DNA of 64,000 bases, taken from positions 96,001 through 160,000 of the forward strand of contig NZ_AP024849.1 in the NCBI RefSeq assembly GCF_019977655.1, written 5' to 3'. This document shows, piece after piece, positions 25,865 through 36,149 of the stretch (positions are counted from its first letter, which is position 1; every line of letters starts with the position of its first letter). The notes beneath the pieces are model-generated. The model saw nothing but the letters and a program-made list of their open reading frames with translations. It ran no database searches and had not been told where the DNA came from. The position numbers and the translations under genes are program-made. The DNA is from Clostridium gelidum (GTDB taxonomy: Bacteria; Bacillota; Clostridia; Clostridiales; Clostridiaceae).

Positions 25865-27232
25865 ATGTATAAATGTGCACTAGTATTAGCAGCGGGTCAA
25901 GGTAAGAGAATAAAGTCAGATTTACCTAAAGTGTTGCATAAAGTATGCGGTAAAGAAATGTTAAAACATGTTATAGACTCAATAAGAAATTCAGGGATTG
26001 ATGATATAGATGTAATTATAGGTAAGGGTGCTGAACTTGTAAAAGAAAGAACATTAGATAAAAAAGTATCGTACTCACTACAAGCTGAGCAATTAGGAAC
26101 TGGGCATGCTGTTAAATGTGCTCAAGAATTTTTAAGAGATAAGAAGGGAGTAGTTGCAATTTTTGCAGGAGATACTCCTTTAATTAAGCAATCTACTATT
26201 GAACGATTAATTAATGATCATATTAACGATAATAATGCAGCTACTATTTTAACTGCAATCGTTGATGATCCAACTGGTTACGGAAGAATTGTACGTGAAA
26301 ATAATGAAGTGCTAAAAATTGTTGAACATAAGGACTGCAATGAAGAGGAACTTAAAATTAATGAGATGAATTCAGCAATTTATTGCTTTGATATTGAATT
26401 ATTAGTAGAGGCTTTAGATAATTTAAAAAATAATAATGAGCAAGGCGAATATTACCTTACAGACGTTATAGAAATATTAAAATTAAAAAACAAAAAAGTA
26501 GGTGCAGTTATAACAGATTATGAGGAGACTATTGGCGTAAATTCTAGAGTTCAATTAGCACAAGCGGAAGAAATTCTTAAAGACAGAATAAATCTTAAAC
26601 ATATGGAAAATGGAGTTACATTAATTGATCCTAAAACAACATATATAGGTATTGATGTTGAAATAGGACAGGATACAATAATATATCCTAATAATATTTT
26701 AGAAGGTAATACAAAGATAGGTACTAATTGTTTTCTTTATCAAAATTCAAGAATTGCAGATAGTATTATTGGAGATGAAGTAGATATTCAATCTTCAGTT
26801 ATATTAAATAGCAGTATTGGAGATAATACAACAGTTGGACCTTTTGCATATATAAGACCAGAAACTACAATAGGTAAAAATGCGAGAATTGGCGATTTTG
26901 TAGAGATAAAGAAATCAACTATTGGGGATGGAACTAAGGTATCTCATTTAACTTATATAGGGGATGCTGAAGTTGGGTCAGAATGTAATTTTGGCTGTGG
27001 AACAGTAGTTGTAAATTATGATGGTAAAAATAAATATAAGACTATTATTGGAGATCATAGCTTTATAGGTTGTAATACTAATTTAGTATCGCCTGTTACA
27101 ATTCACGATAATACATATATTGCAGCTGGATCTACGATTACATCTGAAGTAAATGAAGGTGACCTTGCAGTTGCGAGAGCTAAGCAAAGAAATATTAAGG
27201 GCTGGGTTGAAAAAAAGGGATTAAAAAAATAA
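25865..27232 (+). CDS. glmU: Bifunctional GlcNAc-1-P uridyltransferase / glucosamine-1-P acetyltransferase
   Basis: GlmU makes UDP-GlcNAc, the entry precursor for peptidoglycan. The 455-residue protein has an N-terminal pyrophosphorylase domain with LAAGQGKRIKSDLPKVLH (from residue 7), GTGHAVKCA and the metal aspartate in FAGDTPL. A C-terminal left-handed beta-helix (about 255-450) of hexapeptide repeats carries IRPETTIG, FVEIKKSTIG, THLTYIGDA-like SHLTYIGDAEVG and NYDGKNKYKT with acetyltransferase residues. It is followed 46 bases later by prs, as in Bacillus. Confidence 0.97.
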   Translation: MYKCALVLAAGQGKRIKSDLPKVLHKVCGKEMLKHVIDSIRNSGIDDIDVIIGKGAELVKERTLDKKVSYSLQAEQLGTGHAVKCAQEFLRDKKGVVAIFAGDTPLIKQSTIERLINDHINDNNAATILTAIVDDPTGYGRIVRENNEVLKIVEHKDCNEEELKINEMNSAIYCFDIELLVEALDNLKNNNEQGEYYLTDVIEILKLKNKKVGAVITDYEETIGVNSRVQLAQAEEILKDRINLKHMENGVTLIDPKTTYIGIDVEIGQDTIIYPNNILEGNTKIGTNCFLYQNSRIADSIIGDEVDIQSSVILNSSIGDNTTVGPFAYIRPETTIGKNARIGDFVEIKKSTIGDGTKVSHLTYIGDAEVGSECNFGCGTVVVNYDGKNKYKTIIGDHSFIGCNTNLVSPVTIHDNTYIAAGSTITSEVNEGDLAVARAKQRNIKGWVEKKGLKK

Positions 27233-27278
27233 AAATTTAATTATAAACCACCAAAAAAGTAAGGGGGTCTTCTTAATT

Positions 27279-28244
27279 ATGATAACGCATGGAAGAAATA
27301 TAAAAGTATTTACTGGAAATTCACACTCGCAGTTAGCCCAAGATATAACAGATATATTAGGCGTTCCACTCGGGAAATCTAAGGTTTCAACTTTTAGCGA
27401 TGGAGAAATATCTGTGGATATTAATGAGACTGTTAGAGGAAATGATGTATTCATAGTGCAATCTACTTCTTCACCTGTTAATAATAATTTGATGGAATTA
27501 TTAATTATGATTGATGCATTTAAGAGAGCATCAGCGGGCAGAATTACAGCAGTTATACCGTATTATGGATATGCTAGACAAGACAGAAAAGTTAAGTCAA
27601 GAGATCCAATAACTGCAAAGTTAGTTGCAGATTTATTAACTGCAGCAGGAGCACACAGAGTTCTAACTATGGATTTACATGCAGCCCAAATTCAAGGATA
27701 CTTTAATATTCCTGTTGATCATTTACTTGGTGCACCGATCCTTGCAGAACATTTTATATCAAAGGGATTAAAAGATCAAGAAGATGTTGTTGTAGTTTCA
27801 CCAGACTTAGGTAGTGTAACTAGAGCAAGAAAATTTGCAGATAACTTACATGCACCAATAGCAATCATAGATAAGAGAAGACCAAAAGCAAATGTTTCAG
27901 AAATAATGAATATTATAGGCGATATTGAAGGCAAGAGATGCATATTAATTGATGATATGATAGATACTGCTGGAACTATTGCAAATGCAGCGAATGCACT
28001 TAGAGAATTAGGTGCTAAAAATATTTACGCATGTTGTACTCATGGAGTATTATCAGGTCCAGCAATGGATAGAATAAATAATTCAGTAATAGAGGAACTA
28101 GTTATGTTAAATACAATTCCATTAAGAGAAGATTTAGAGACTAATAAAATCAGATCAATTTCAGTTGCACCTTTGTTTGCAGAAGCAATAAAAAGAATTT
28201 ATGATGATCAACCAATAAGTAAATTATTTGAATATCAACAATAA
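27279..28244 (+). CDS. prs: Ribose-phosphate pyrophosphokinase
   Basis: Prs makes PRPP from ribose 5-phosphate and ATP for nucleotide, His and Trp synthesis, and PRPP is the effector of PurR encoded nearby. The 321-residue protein has FSDGEISVDINETVRG, the flexible-loop/catalytic PYYGYARQDRKVKSR segment, TMDLHAAQIQGYF and the PRPP-binding loop CILIDDMIDTAGT. Length and motif order are those of class I bacterial enzymes. The ribosome site is AAGGGGGTC. Confidence 0.97.
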   Translation: MITHGRNIKVFTGNSHSQLAQDITDILGVPLGKSKVSTFSDGEISVDINETVRGNDVFIVQSTSSPVNNNLMELLIMIDAFKRASAGRITAVIPYYGYARQDRKVKSRDPITAKLVADLLTAAGAHRVLTMDLHAAQIQGYFNIPVDHLLGAPILAEHFISKGLKDQEDVVVVSPDLGSVTRARKFADNLHAPIAIIDKRRPKANVSEIMNIIGDIEGKRCILIDDMIDTAGTIANAANALRELGAKNIYACCTHGVLSGPAMDRINNSVIEELVMLNTIPLREDLETNKIRSISVAPLFAEAIKRIYDDQPISKLFEYQQ

Positions 28245-28291
28245 GAAATGCTATTAAAAAACACTTAAATAATAGACACATTTAGAAACTT

Positions 28292-28345
28292 AAAATAGGA
28301 TGTATATTTATTTCAGAAAAATGGGAAAATATGCATTCTATTTTT
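28292..28345 (+). terminator. Intrinsic terminator of prs
   Basis: A 16-base AT-rich stem with two G-T pairs (28292-28307 with 28329-28344) ends in TTTTT. The following 28346-28566 holds no gene that I can support; the promoter of the two-component operon presumably lies there. Confidence 0.6.
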
Positions 28346-28566
28346 ACAATATAAATAAATAATTTTTATTTTAGGATAGTGAATATTAAGGTTATAATAG
28401 AATTATATTATAAATTTAAATTGAAATATAATTAATAATTGTGAAGTGAGGCATTTTTGAAATGCTTACTATGGCAAGTATTAATCATATTTCTTTCTTT
28501 GCTATAAAAAAATAATTTATGTATGATATATAAGTAATATGAGTCTAATTAAGAGGAGGAAAAATA

Positions 28567-29253
28567 GTGGATGGAGTTACAACCAAGGCTTTGATTGTAG
28601 ATGATGATGAAAATATTAGTGAAGTGATAGATATGTATTTAAAAAGTTCTGGATACAATACTAAGATAGCTTTAGATGGTAAAGAGGCACAAAGATTATA
28701 TTTAGAATATAGTCCAGATATAGTTTTGCTTGATGTGATGATACCTTATATAGATGGAATTGATATTTTAAAATGGATAAGAAAACAAAAAGAAACACCT
28801 GTTATAATGATTACGGCAAAGGGTGATACTTTTGATAAGGTTTTAGCATTAGAGCTTGGTGCAGATGATTATATAGTAAAGCCTTTTGAGCCTAAAGAAT
28901 TACTAGCTAGAGTTAAAGCAGTACTCAGAAGATATTCTTCAGAAAACATTAAAAGTGAAGTGATAAAATTAAGTGATTTATCAATAGATTCGACTTCTTA
29001 TAAGGTAATATATAATGAAAAAGAAATAAAAATGCCACCAAAAGAATTTGAATTATTATATTATCTAGCAAATAATAAAAATAAAGTTTTTACAAGAGAA
29101 CAATTGCTTTGTGAAGTTTGGGGATATGAATATCCAGGTGATTCTAGAACTGTGGATGTTCATATAAAAAGATTAAGAGAGAAAATAAGTGGTGGAGAGC
29201 AGTGGGAAATTGAAACAGTATGGGGTGTTGGATATAAATTTGAGGTGAAATAA
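28567..29253 (+). CDS. OmpR/PhoB-family response regulator
   Basis: The 228-residue protein has a receiver domain (acidic pocket DDD at 12-14, phospho-acceptor D56 in LLDVMIP, K105 in VKPFEP). A C-terminal winged-helix DNA-binding domain has the typical ELLYYLANNKNKVFTREQLL and SRTVDVHIKRLREKI segments. The start is a GTG after AGAGGAGGAAA. The cognate kinase gene starts immediately after its stop codon. The target genes cannot be inferred from the sequence. Confidence 0.94.
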   Translation: MDGVTTKALIVDDDENISEVIDMYLKSSGYNTKIALDGKEAQRLYLEYSPDIVLLDVMIPYIDGIDILKWIRKQKETPVIMITAKGDTFDKVLALELGADDYIVKPFEPKELLARVKAVLRRYSSENIKSEVIKLSDLSIDSTSYKVIYNEKEIKMPPKEFELLYYLANNKNKVFTREQLLCEVWGYEYPGDSRTVDVHIKRLREKISGGEQWEIETVWGVGYKFEVK

Positions 29254-30693
29254 ATGAAATGCGGTAGTCTACTTCAAAAATTAATAATGACATTTATAAT
29301 TATTTTAACTATTGTTTTAGTATTATTGGCATGGATGTTATCTATATGGTTTAGAATGACTTATTTTGGTGAAAAAAGAACAGAATTTGAGCAAAATGGA
29401 GAATATATATCTAAAGTTATTAAAATGTATAATACTGAAAAGGGTGATATAGAGTTTGATAAGTTGCAAGCTATAGTAGATATGGCAAGTGTTGGAGCTG
29501 ATGCAGATATTATTGTTTCAGATAAGGCTGGTTCTATATATGTATATTCTAAAATTAAAAACAATAAAACTGTAGATTTTTATAACATTGAGGTAGAAGA
29601 TAAGTCTAATATTTCAGAAAAGAATATGAAGATTTTAAATAGTGGAAAACCTGTAGAATATATTAATGAGAATTTTACTTATATATATCCAGTAATAGAA
29701 AATAATCAGTTTCAAGGATATGTTATAATGACAACTCCTTTAGCAATAATAAGTAAGCAATTACACAGAATTTATTTTATTGTATGGATATCTGCATTAG
29801 TTGCAATGCTATTTGCATCAGCAGTATTGTCTTTAGTTTCAAAGAAAATATTAATTAATCCGTTAGCTGAAATAAATAATGTAGCTAAAAAATTTGCAAG
29901 TGGAGAAGTTAATAGAAGAGTTAATATAGAATCGAAAGATGAAATTGGTGAACTTGCGAGTTCCTTTAATATAATGGCTGAATCTTTGGAGAAAGTTGAG
30001 AACAATAGGAGAGATTTTATATCAAATGTTTCTCATGAATTAAGATCTCCAATTACGTCTATAAAGGGATTTATTGCAGGAATAATTGATGGAGTAATTC
30101 CAAAGGATAAAGAAGGTTATTATTTAGAGAGAGTTTATAGTGAAATAAAAAGACTTACAAGATTAATTAATGACTTACTAGATTTATCAACTATTGAATC
30201 TGGTAAATTAAAATTTAATATAAAAAAGATTAATATAAATGAATTAATTAGATTATGTATTATAAATAATGAGCAAAATATAAAAGAAAAAGAAATAACA
30301 TTAAAGGTAGAGTTACAAAAAGAAAAATATTATGTAAATGCAGATGAAGATAAAACAATGCAAGTTATAACTAATCTATTAGATAACGCTATTAAGTATT
30401 GTGGTAATAGTGGAATGATAAAAATTAGTACATATCATAAAGGATCAAAAGTTTTTGTACAAATATATAATAATGGTCCTAAAATTGGAGATGAAGAAAT
30501 AAGACATATATGGGATAGATTCTATAAGTCAGATAAATCTAGAACAAATAAGGTTAGTACTGGACTTGGATTACCTATAGTGAGGATGATACTGATGCAA
30601 CAAGGTGAAGAAGTTTGGGTTAAAAATAATCCGCATATAGGTGTTACATTCACATTTTCACTTACAAAATATAAGAATAGTAAAAATAGATAA
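29254..30693 (+). CDS. Sensor histidine kinase, HAMP-HisKA-HATPase_c
   Basis: This 479-residue membrane kinase has a first membrane segment (about 8-31), an extracellular sensor loop (about 32-170) and a second membrane segment (about 172-195). These are followed by HAMP (about 197-248), a HisKA domain with phospho-acceptor H261 in SHELRSPITS, and an ATPase domain with N-box TNLLDNAIKY and a G-rich STGLGLPIV. The sensor loop resembles a small PAS/Cache-like domain; the ligand is unknown. It partners the adjacent response regulator (gap zero). The terminator of this pair is not obvious, and pth follows after 21 bases. Confidence 0.93.
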   Translation: MKCGSLLQKLIMTFIIILTIVLVLLAWMLSIWFRMTYFGEKRTEFEQNGEYISKVIKMYNTEKGDIEFDKLQAIVDMASVGADADIIVSDKAGSIYVYSKIKNNKTVDFYNIEVEDKSNISEKNMKILNSGKPVEYINENFTYIYPVIENNQFQGYVIMTTPLAIISKQLHRIYFIVWISALVAMLFASAVLSLVSKKILINPLAEINNVAKKFASGEVNRRVNIESKDEIGELASSFNIMAESLEKVENNRRDFISNVSHELRSPITSIKGFIAGIIDGVIPKDKEGYYLERVYSEIKRLTRLINDLLDLSTIESGKLKFNIKKININELIRLCIINNEQNIKEKEITLKVELQKEKYYVNADEDKTMQVITNLLDNAIKYCGNSGMIKISTYHKGSKVFVQIYNNGPKIGDEEIRHIWDRFYKSDKSRTNKVSTGLGLPIVRMILMQQGEEVWVKNNPHIGVTFTFSLTKYKNSKNR

Positions 30694-30714
30694 TATTCTA
30701 AGGAGGAGAACAGT

Positions 30715-31290
30715 ATGTTTTTAATAGTAGGTCTTGGAAATCCCGGGAGGGAATATGAGGATACAAGACATAATATTGGATTTAAAGTTGTTGATAATAT
30801 TGCAAAAGAGTATAATATTGAAATAAACAGGCAAAAATTTAAAGGTACATATGGAGAAGGATTCATTGAGGGTGAAAAGGTTATTCTTTTAAAGCCAAAT
30901 ACTTACATGAATTTAAGTGGAGAAAGTGTAAGAGAAGTTGTAAACTTTTATAATATCGATAATGGTGATATTTTAGTTATATATGATGATATTAGCTTAG
31001 AAATAGGAAGTTTAAGAATAAGAGAAAAGGGAAGTGCTGGTGGGCATAATGGAATAAAAAGCATTATAGCACATCTTAGTAGTGAGGTTTTTTCTAGGAT
31101 AAAAGTAGGCGTAGGACAACCTGGCGGAGATTTAATAAAACATGTGTTGGGAAAGTTCACAAAAGAAGAAACTGTTGTATTAAATAAGACCATAGATGCA
31201 GCAATAAAGGCAACAGCAGAAATAATAAAAAGTGATGCTAAAACAGCTATGAATCAGTTTAATGGATTTAAAATAAATAAAACGATTTAA
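30715..31290 (+). CDS. pth: Peptidyl-tRNA hydrolase
   Basis: Pth cleaves peptidyl-tRNAs that drop off ribosomes. The 191-residue protein carries GLGNPGREYEDTRHNIGF (catalytic histidine in the second half), LLKPNTYMNLSGES, the VIYDDISLEIGSLRIR strand with catalytic aspartate, and GSAGGHNGIKSI. The ribosome site AAGGAGGAG is 6 bases upstream. It precedes mfd as in Bacillus, 14 bases apart. The intervening fin gene of Bacillus is missing. Confidence 0.97.
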   Translation: MFLIVGLGNPGREYEDTRHNIGFKVVDNIAKEYNIEINRQKFKGTYGEGFIEGEKVILLKPNTYMNLSGESVREVVNFYNIDNGDILVIYDDISLEIGSLRIREKGSAGGHNGIKSIIAHLSSEVFSRIKVGVGQPGGDLIKHVLGKFTKEETVVLNKTIDAAIKATAEIIKSDAKTAMNQFNGFKINKTI

Positions 31291-31304
31291 GGAAGGTGCA
31301 TGAG

Positions 31305-34300
31305 ATGAGATTAAAAGGGTTATTAGAGCCCTTGGAAAGTAGCATAGAATTTCAAAATATCATAAAAGGTATTGAAAGTAAAAAATATCCTATTGGGATA
31401 TATGGTGCATCTGAATCCGGTAGAGGATATATTATAGATGGAATTTTTGAGAATATTGATAAATCCATGATAATTGTGACTCAAAGTGATATGGAAGCAA
31501 AAAACCTTTACGAAGATTTGATATTTTATACCAATGAAGTATACTATTTTCCAGTGAAAGAAACTGTTTTCTACAGTATTGATGCTATTTCTGGCGATTT
31601 AAGGTGGGAAAGATTAAAGGTAATAAATGAAATATTAAATAAGAAAAAGAAGATAATAGTAACTTCAATAGACTCTTTTGCAGCTAAATATACTCCACAT
31701 AAATTATTTTCAGAGTATAGCATGAAGTTAAAAGAAGGCGGTGAAGCTAATCTTAAAGAAATATCAAAAACATTAATTCAGTCTGGTTATGAAAGAGTAG
31801 AAATGGTAGAAGGAAAGGGTCAATTTTCATTAAGAGGTGGAATATTGGATGTCTTCCCAACGTGTTCAACTTATCCATATAGAGTTGAGCTTTTTGGTGA
31901 TGAAATAGAATCCATTAGAACTTTTAATACAGAGTCTCAACGAAGTATTGAAAAAGTGAAGAAATTAGATATTTTCCCTGCAAAAGAAATAATAATATCT
32001 GAAGAGACCATAAAAATTGGTAGTGATAAACTTAGGGAAGAGTTTGATAGAATTGAATCAAGTGCTAATGACAATGAGAGAGTAGAAAAGCTAAGAAAGA
32101 TATTAAACAAAAATCTAGAATCATTAGAAGAAACATCATCTTTTGAAACTATAGATAGTTATTTGCCATATTTCACTAAAGAAACCGAAAGTCTTTTTGA
32201 CTATTTTAAAGATTACTTTTTTGTATTAGATAATGTTCAAAGATGTAGAGGAAAATTAGAATCTACATATTTAGAATTTGAAGAAAATTTTACTGCTTTT
32301 TCTCAAAGAGGTGATATATTTCCGGGACAAGGAGATTTATTAGTTAATAAAGAACAAGTATTAGAATCGTTTGAAGATCAAAATATTGCTTTTTTTGAAG
32401 CACTAACTAAGGGTACTGATTGGCTTACACCATATTCAGTAGTGGATATAGCTCAAGTGACATTAAATAATTATCAAGGGCAATTGGATTTACTAATTGA
32501 TGATATATTAAGCAAAAAAACTGCAGGATATAAGACATTAATATTATCAGGAACAAGATCTAGAGGAGAACGGTTAGTAGGCACTTTAAGGGATAGAGGA
32601 ATAGAAAGTAATTATAGAGATGATGTTGATAAAATTGAATATGGGGAAGTTGTAATAACTTTCGGTAACCAATTAAGAGGTTTTGAATATCCAAGGTACA
32701 AAACTTGCGTAATATCAGACAAGGAAGTGTTTGGTGAAGCAAAGAGGAAACTCAAAAATAGTAAATCAAAGAAAAAAGGAATTTCTAAGATAAAGAGCTT
32801 TGCAGAACTAAAATTAGGAGATTATGTAGTTCATGCTAATCACGGAATTGGTGTTTACAAAGGAATTAAGCAAATCGATGTTGGAGGACATAAAAGAGAT
32901 TATTTAGATATTGTATATGATAAAGGTGATAAGTTATATGTTCCAGTGGATCAACTTGATTTAATCCAAAAATACATTGGAAGTGAAGGCAAATCTCCAA
33001 AGGTTAATAAGCTTGGAAGTGTTGAATGGCAAAAAGCAAAGGCAAAAGCAAGAAATTCAATTAATGAAATAGCTCAAGATTTAGTTAAACTTTATGCTAT
33101 GAGAAGCACTGTAAAGGGACATAAGTTTCCTAAGGATACACAATGGCAAAGGCAATTTGAAGATGAATTCCCATTCGAAGAAACTCCAGATCAATTGACG
33201 TCAATAGAAGAAATAAAACAAGATATGGAATCGGATAAGCCTATGGACAGACTTTTATGTGGGGACGTTGGATATGGGAAGACTGAAGTTGCATTAAGAG
33301 CTTCATTTAAGGCTGTCATGGATGGAAAACAAGTGGCAATATTAGTTCCAACTACTATTTTAGCAGAACAACATTATAAAAATTTAAAAAATAGATTTTC
33401 TGATTTTCCTATAAAAGTAGATATGGTTAGTAGGTTTAGAACCGCAAAACAACAAAAAGAAATTTTACAAAAGGCAAAAGAGGGTAATATAGATATTTTA
33501 ATAGGTACTCATCGATTAGTATCTAAAGATATACAATTTAAAGATTTAGGATTACTAGTAGTAGATGAAGAACAAAGATTTGGAGTAAAACAAAAAGAAA
33601 AAATTAAAAGTATCAAAAAAAATGTTGATGTTTTAACATTAAGTGCAACACCGATTCCTAGAACTCTTCATATGTCATTAAGTGGAGCTCGCGATATTTC
33701 TGTTATAGAAACTCCACCGGAAGAAAGATACCCTATTCAAACCTATGTTGTAGAACAAAATGATCAACTTATAAGAGATGCTATTATCAGAGAGATAGGT
33801 AGAGGTGGTCAAGTTTATTTTGTATATAATAGAGTTGAAGACATTGAAAGAATGGCTAAGTTTGTGCAGACATTAGTCCCGGAAAGTAAGGTTGGAATTG
33901 CCCATGGTCAAATGGCAGAAAGGCAACTTGAAAAAGAAATGTTTGATTTTATGTCAGAGGAATACAACGTATTAGTTTGTACAACAATAATAGAGACTGG
34001 TATGGACATTCAAAATGTAAATACAATAATTATTTACAATTCAGACAAGATGGGACTTTCTCAACTTTATCAGTTAAGAGGTAGAGTAGGCAGATCTAAT
34101 AGAATTGCATATGCCTATCTTTTATACACTAAAGATAAGGTTTTAACAGAGGTTGCAGAAAAAAGACTTAAAGCACTGAAGGATTTTACTGAACTAGGTT
34201 CTGGATTCAAGATAGCCATGAGGGATTTAGAAATCAGAGGAGCAGGCAATATGATGGGGTCGTCTCAACATGGTCATATGGCATCAATAGGATATGATTT

Positions 34301-34805
34301 ATATTGTAGAATGCTTGAAGATACAGTTAAGATACTTAAGGGAGATATTGAAAAGGAACCTATAGAAACCACATTAGATATAAAAGTTGATGCATTTATA
34401 CCAGAAAGCTATATAGATGATGAAATTCAAAAGATTGAGATTTATAAAAAGATAGCTGCAATTGAAGGATTAGATGATTACAATGACATAAGGGAAGAAT
34501 TAGAAGATAGATACTCTAAGATACCAGAACCAGTTCATAATTTAATGGATATTGCATATATAAAGAGTCGAGCTAAATCAATATTTATAGAAGAAGTAAA
34601 AGAAAATCCTAAGGAAATAATATTCAAATTTGCACAAAATGAAAGTGAATATAAAAAAGTATTCAAAACATTAATGGAGAAGCATAAGAAGAGTGTGGTA
34701 TTAAAATTTGGTGCCAAGCCTTATTTTGCATTCAAATTAAAAGATATAAAGAAAGAAAGTAAATTAGAATTTTTAAAAGAAGTTTTTAATGACATAATAC
34801 TGTAA
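31305..34805 (+). CDS. mfd: Transcription-repair coupling factor Mfd
   Basis: Mfd removes RNA polymerase stalled at DNA lesions and recruits UvrA. The 1166-residue protein has an N-terminal UvrB-like module (RGGILDVFPT), a CarD-like RNA polymerase-interacting domain (LKLGDYVVHANHGIGVYKGI, about 505-560) and an SF2 translocase. The translocase has Walker A CGDVGYGKTEVAL (about 650) and DEEQRFG (about 753). A RecG-like TRG segment (QLRGRVGRSN) and a C-terminal UvrA-binding inhibitory domain complete it. I chose the ATG at 31305, 8 bases after GGAAGG; the GTG at 31296 overlaps that site. Confidence 0.97.
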   Translation: MRLKGLLEPLESSIEFQNIIKGIESKKYPIGIYGASESGRGYIIDGIFENIDKSMIIVTQSDMEAKNLYEDLIFYTNEVYYFPVKETVFYSIDAISGDLRWERLKVINEILNKKKKIIVTSIDSFAAKYTPHKLFSEYSMKLKEGGEANLKEISKTLIQSGYERVEMVEGKGQFSLRGGILDVFPTCSTYPYRVELFGDEIESIRTFNTESQRSIEKVKKLDIFPAKEIIISEETIKIGSDKLREEFDRIESSANDNERVEKLRKILNKNLESLEETSSFETIDSYLPYFTKETESLFDYFKDYFFVLDNVQRCRGKLESTYLEFEENFTAFSQRGDIFPGQGDLLVNKEQVLESFEDQNIAFFEALTKGTDWLTPYSVVDIAQVTLNNYQGQLDLLIDDILSKKTAGYKTLILSGTRSRGERLVGTLRDRGIESNYRDDVDKIEYGEVVITFGNQLRGFEYPRYKTCVISDKEVFGEAKRKLKNSKSKKKGISKIKSFAELKLGDYVVHANHGIGVYKGIKQIDVGGHKRDYLDIVYDKGDKLYVPVDQLDLIQKYIGSEGKSPKVNKLGSVEWQKAKAKARNSINEIAQDLVKLYAMRSTVKGHKFPKDTQWQRQFEDEFPFEETPDQLTSIEEIKQDMESDKPMDRLLCGDVGYGKTEVALRASFKAVMDGKQVAILVPTTILAEQHYKNLKNRFSDFPIKVDMVSRFRTAKQQKEILQKAKEGNIDILIGTHRLVSKDIQFKDLGLLVVDEEQRFGVKQKEKIKSIKKNVDVLTLSATPIPRTLHMSLSGARDISVIETPPEERYPIQTYVVEQNDQLIRDAIIREIGRGGQVYFVYNRVEDIERMAKFVQTLVPESKVGIAHGQMAERQLEKEMFDFMSEEYNVLVCTTIIETGMDIQNVNTIIIYNSDKMGLSQLYQLRGRVGRSNRIAYAYLLYTKDKVLTEVAEKRLKALKDFTELGSGFKIAMRDLEIRGAGNMMGSSQHGHMASIGYDLYCRMLEDTVKILKGDIEKEPIETTLDIKVDAFIPESYIDDEIQKIEIYKKIAAIEGLDDYNDIREELEDRYSKIPEPVHNLMDIAYIKSRAKSIFIEEVKENPKEIIFKFAQNESEYKKVFKTLMEKHKKSVVLKFGAKPYFAFKLKDIKKESKLEFLKEVFNDIIL

Positions 34806-34867
34806 CAAAGATATGATATAAAAGAGAAGTAACAAAAATAAAATAGTATAAAAAATTGAATTATAAA

Positions 34868-34900
34868 AACAATATTGATATACTAATATTGTTACTTTTT
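34868..34900 (+). terminator. Weak intrinsic terminator of mfd
   Basis: A 9-base AT-rich stem AACAATATT/AATATTGTT is followed by ACTTTTT. Confidence 0.45.
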
Positions 34901-34904
34901 ACAG

Positions 34905-34936
34905 TAAGACATATTCAAAAAATAACCGTAGGTGAC
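34905..34936. repeat. Foldback repeat relic (one end only)
   Basis: TAAGACATATTCAAAAAATAACC...GGTGAC matches the left end of the short copy at 41180 (TAAGGCACATTCAAAAAATAAC). No matching right end was found, so this is probably a decayed copy. Confidence 0.35.
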
Positions 34937-35008
34937 AAAATGTATATAGTATCTTTAAATGGTTAATTTTTTTAGTGTTTAAATTTAGGAATAAGCGAGG
35001 GGAAAATT

Positions 35009-36046
35009 TTGAAAAAAATAAAAAAAATAATGGCAACAGTAGCTATATTGACAATTGCAGTATCAGCTATGGGATGCAAGATGATCGAAAAGACACCGGA
35101 GGCAATACAAAAAACAGTACTTGCAACAGTTGGAAATGAAAAAATAACAAAAGGCGATTTTGATAAAGAAATGAGTAAAGCTGATCCACAGTTAAAACAA
35201 CAGCTAGGAGCTGATTATGCAACTAATGATAAAGCTAAAGATCAACTAGCAAAAATAAAAAAACAACAATTAGATAAAATGGTAACTGAAAAGATACTTT
35301 TACAAAAAGCTACTGAATTAAATGTAAAGCCATCAGATGACGAATTAAATAGTAAAGCTGATGAAGCTATAAGTCAACTTAAAGCCCAATATACTGAAGA
35401 AGGACAATTGGAAAGTGCTTTAAAACAATATGGATTTACAACGGAGGATGAAGCTAAGGATTATATAAAGAATCAAAGCATACTCCAGGCTGTTCAACAA
35501 GACATTATAAAAGATGTCACTGTTACAGACGATGAAGTTCAAACATATTATGATGAAAATAAAGATGCTAAATATTCAGTAGGTGCTGGAGCAAATGTGG
35601 CGCATATATTAATTTCTGAAAAAGCTAGTGATGGAACAACAGTAGATTATGATGCATCATTGCAAAAGGCTAATTCATTGAAAGCACAAATAGATGGTGG
35701 AGCTGATTTTGCAACATTAGCTAAGGCAAACTCAATAGATGGAAGCAAGGATAAAGGTGGTAGCTTAGGATTTGTAGCCTATAATTCAACACAATTAGTT
35801 CCTGAATTTGTGGCAGGATTTAAGGATTTAAAAGAGGGAGAAGTTTCACAACCAGTAAAGAGTCAATTTGGATATCATATAATTAAAGCTACTGGATTAA
35901 AAGGTGCAGAAGTAACTCCATTAGATAAAGTTAAAGATGAAATTAAAGCGACAATGTTACAACAAAAACAAGGAAGCACTTTTAATGATAAAATAGCAGA
36001 ATGGAAAACAGATTTAAAAGTTAAAACTAATGAGGATAAATTATAA
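35009..36046 (+). CDS. prsA: PrsA-like foldase lipoprotein, parvulin-type peptidyl-prolyl isomerase
   Basis: PrsA proteins help secreted proteins fold on the outer face of the membrane. The 345-residue precursor has a type II signal peptide with cysteine 23 (SAMGC). An N-terminal SurA-like chaperone region (ATVGNEKITKGDFDKEM...) is followed by a parvulin domain (about 195-290: VAHILISEK, GGSLGFVAYNSTQLVPEF, VSQPVKSQFGYHIIKA). The start is a TTG after GCGAGGGGAAAA. Parvulin motifs appear intact, so isomerase activity is likely. Confidence 0.92.
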   Translation: MKKIKKIMATVAILTIAVSAMGCKMIEKTPEAIQKTVLATVGNEKITKGDFDKEMSKADPQLKQQLGADYATNDKAKDQLAKIKKQQLDKMVTEKILLQKATELNVKPSDDELNSKADEAISQLKAQYTEEGQLESALKQYGFTTEDEAKDYIKNQSILQAVQQDIIKDVTVTDDEVQTYYDENKDAKYSVGAGANVAHILISEKASDGTTVDYDASLQKANSLKAQIDGGADFATLAKANSIDGSKDKGGSLGFVAYNSTQLVPEFVAGFKDLKEGEVSQPVKSQFGYHIIKATGLKGAEVTPLDKVKDEIKATMLQQKQGSTFNDKIAEWKTDLKVKTNEDKL

Positions 36047-36105
36047 TTCTTAATTTTTTATAATAATTGTTAAGTTATAGAAACCTTCAAATAATAAACA
36101 TGAAC

Positions 36106-36149
36106 AAGGCTGTTTTGAAATAATGAAAATTATTTTGAAACAGCCTTTT
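36106..36149 (+). terminator. Intrinsic terminator of prsA
   Basis: A 19-base stem of AAGGCTGTTTTGAAATAAT with its near-perfect complement ends in CCTTTTC. Confidence 0.75.
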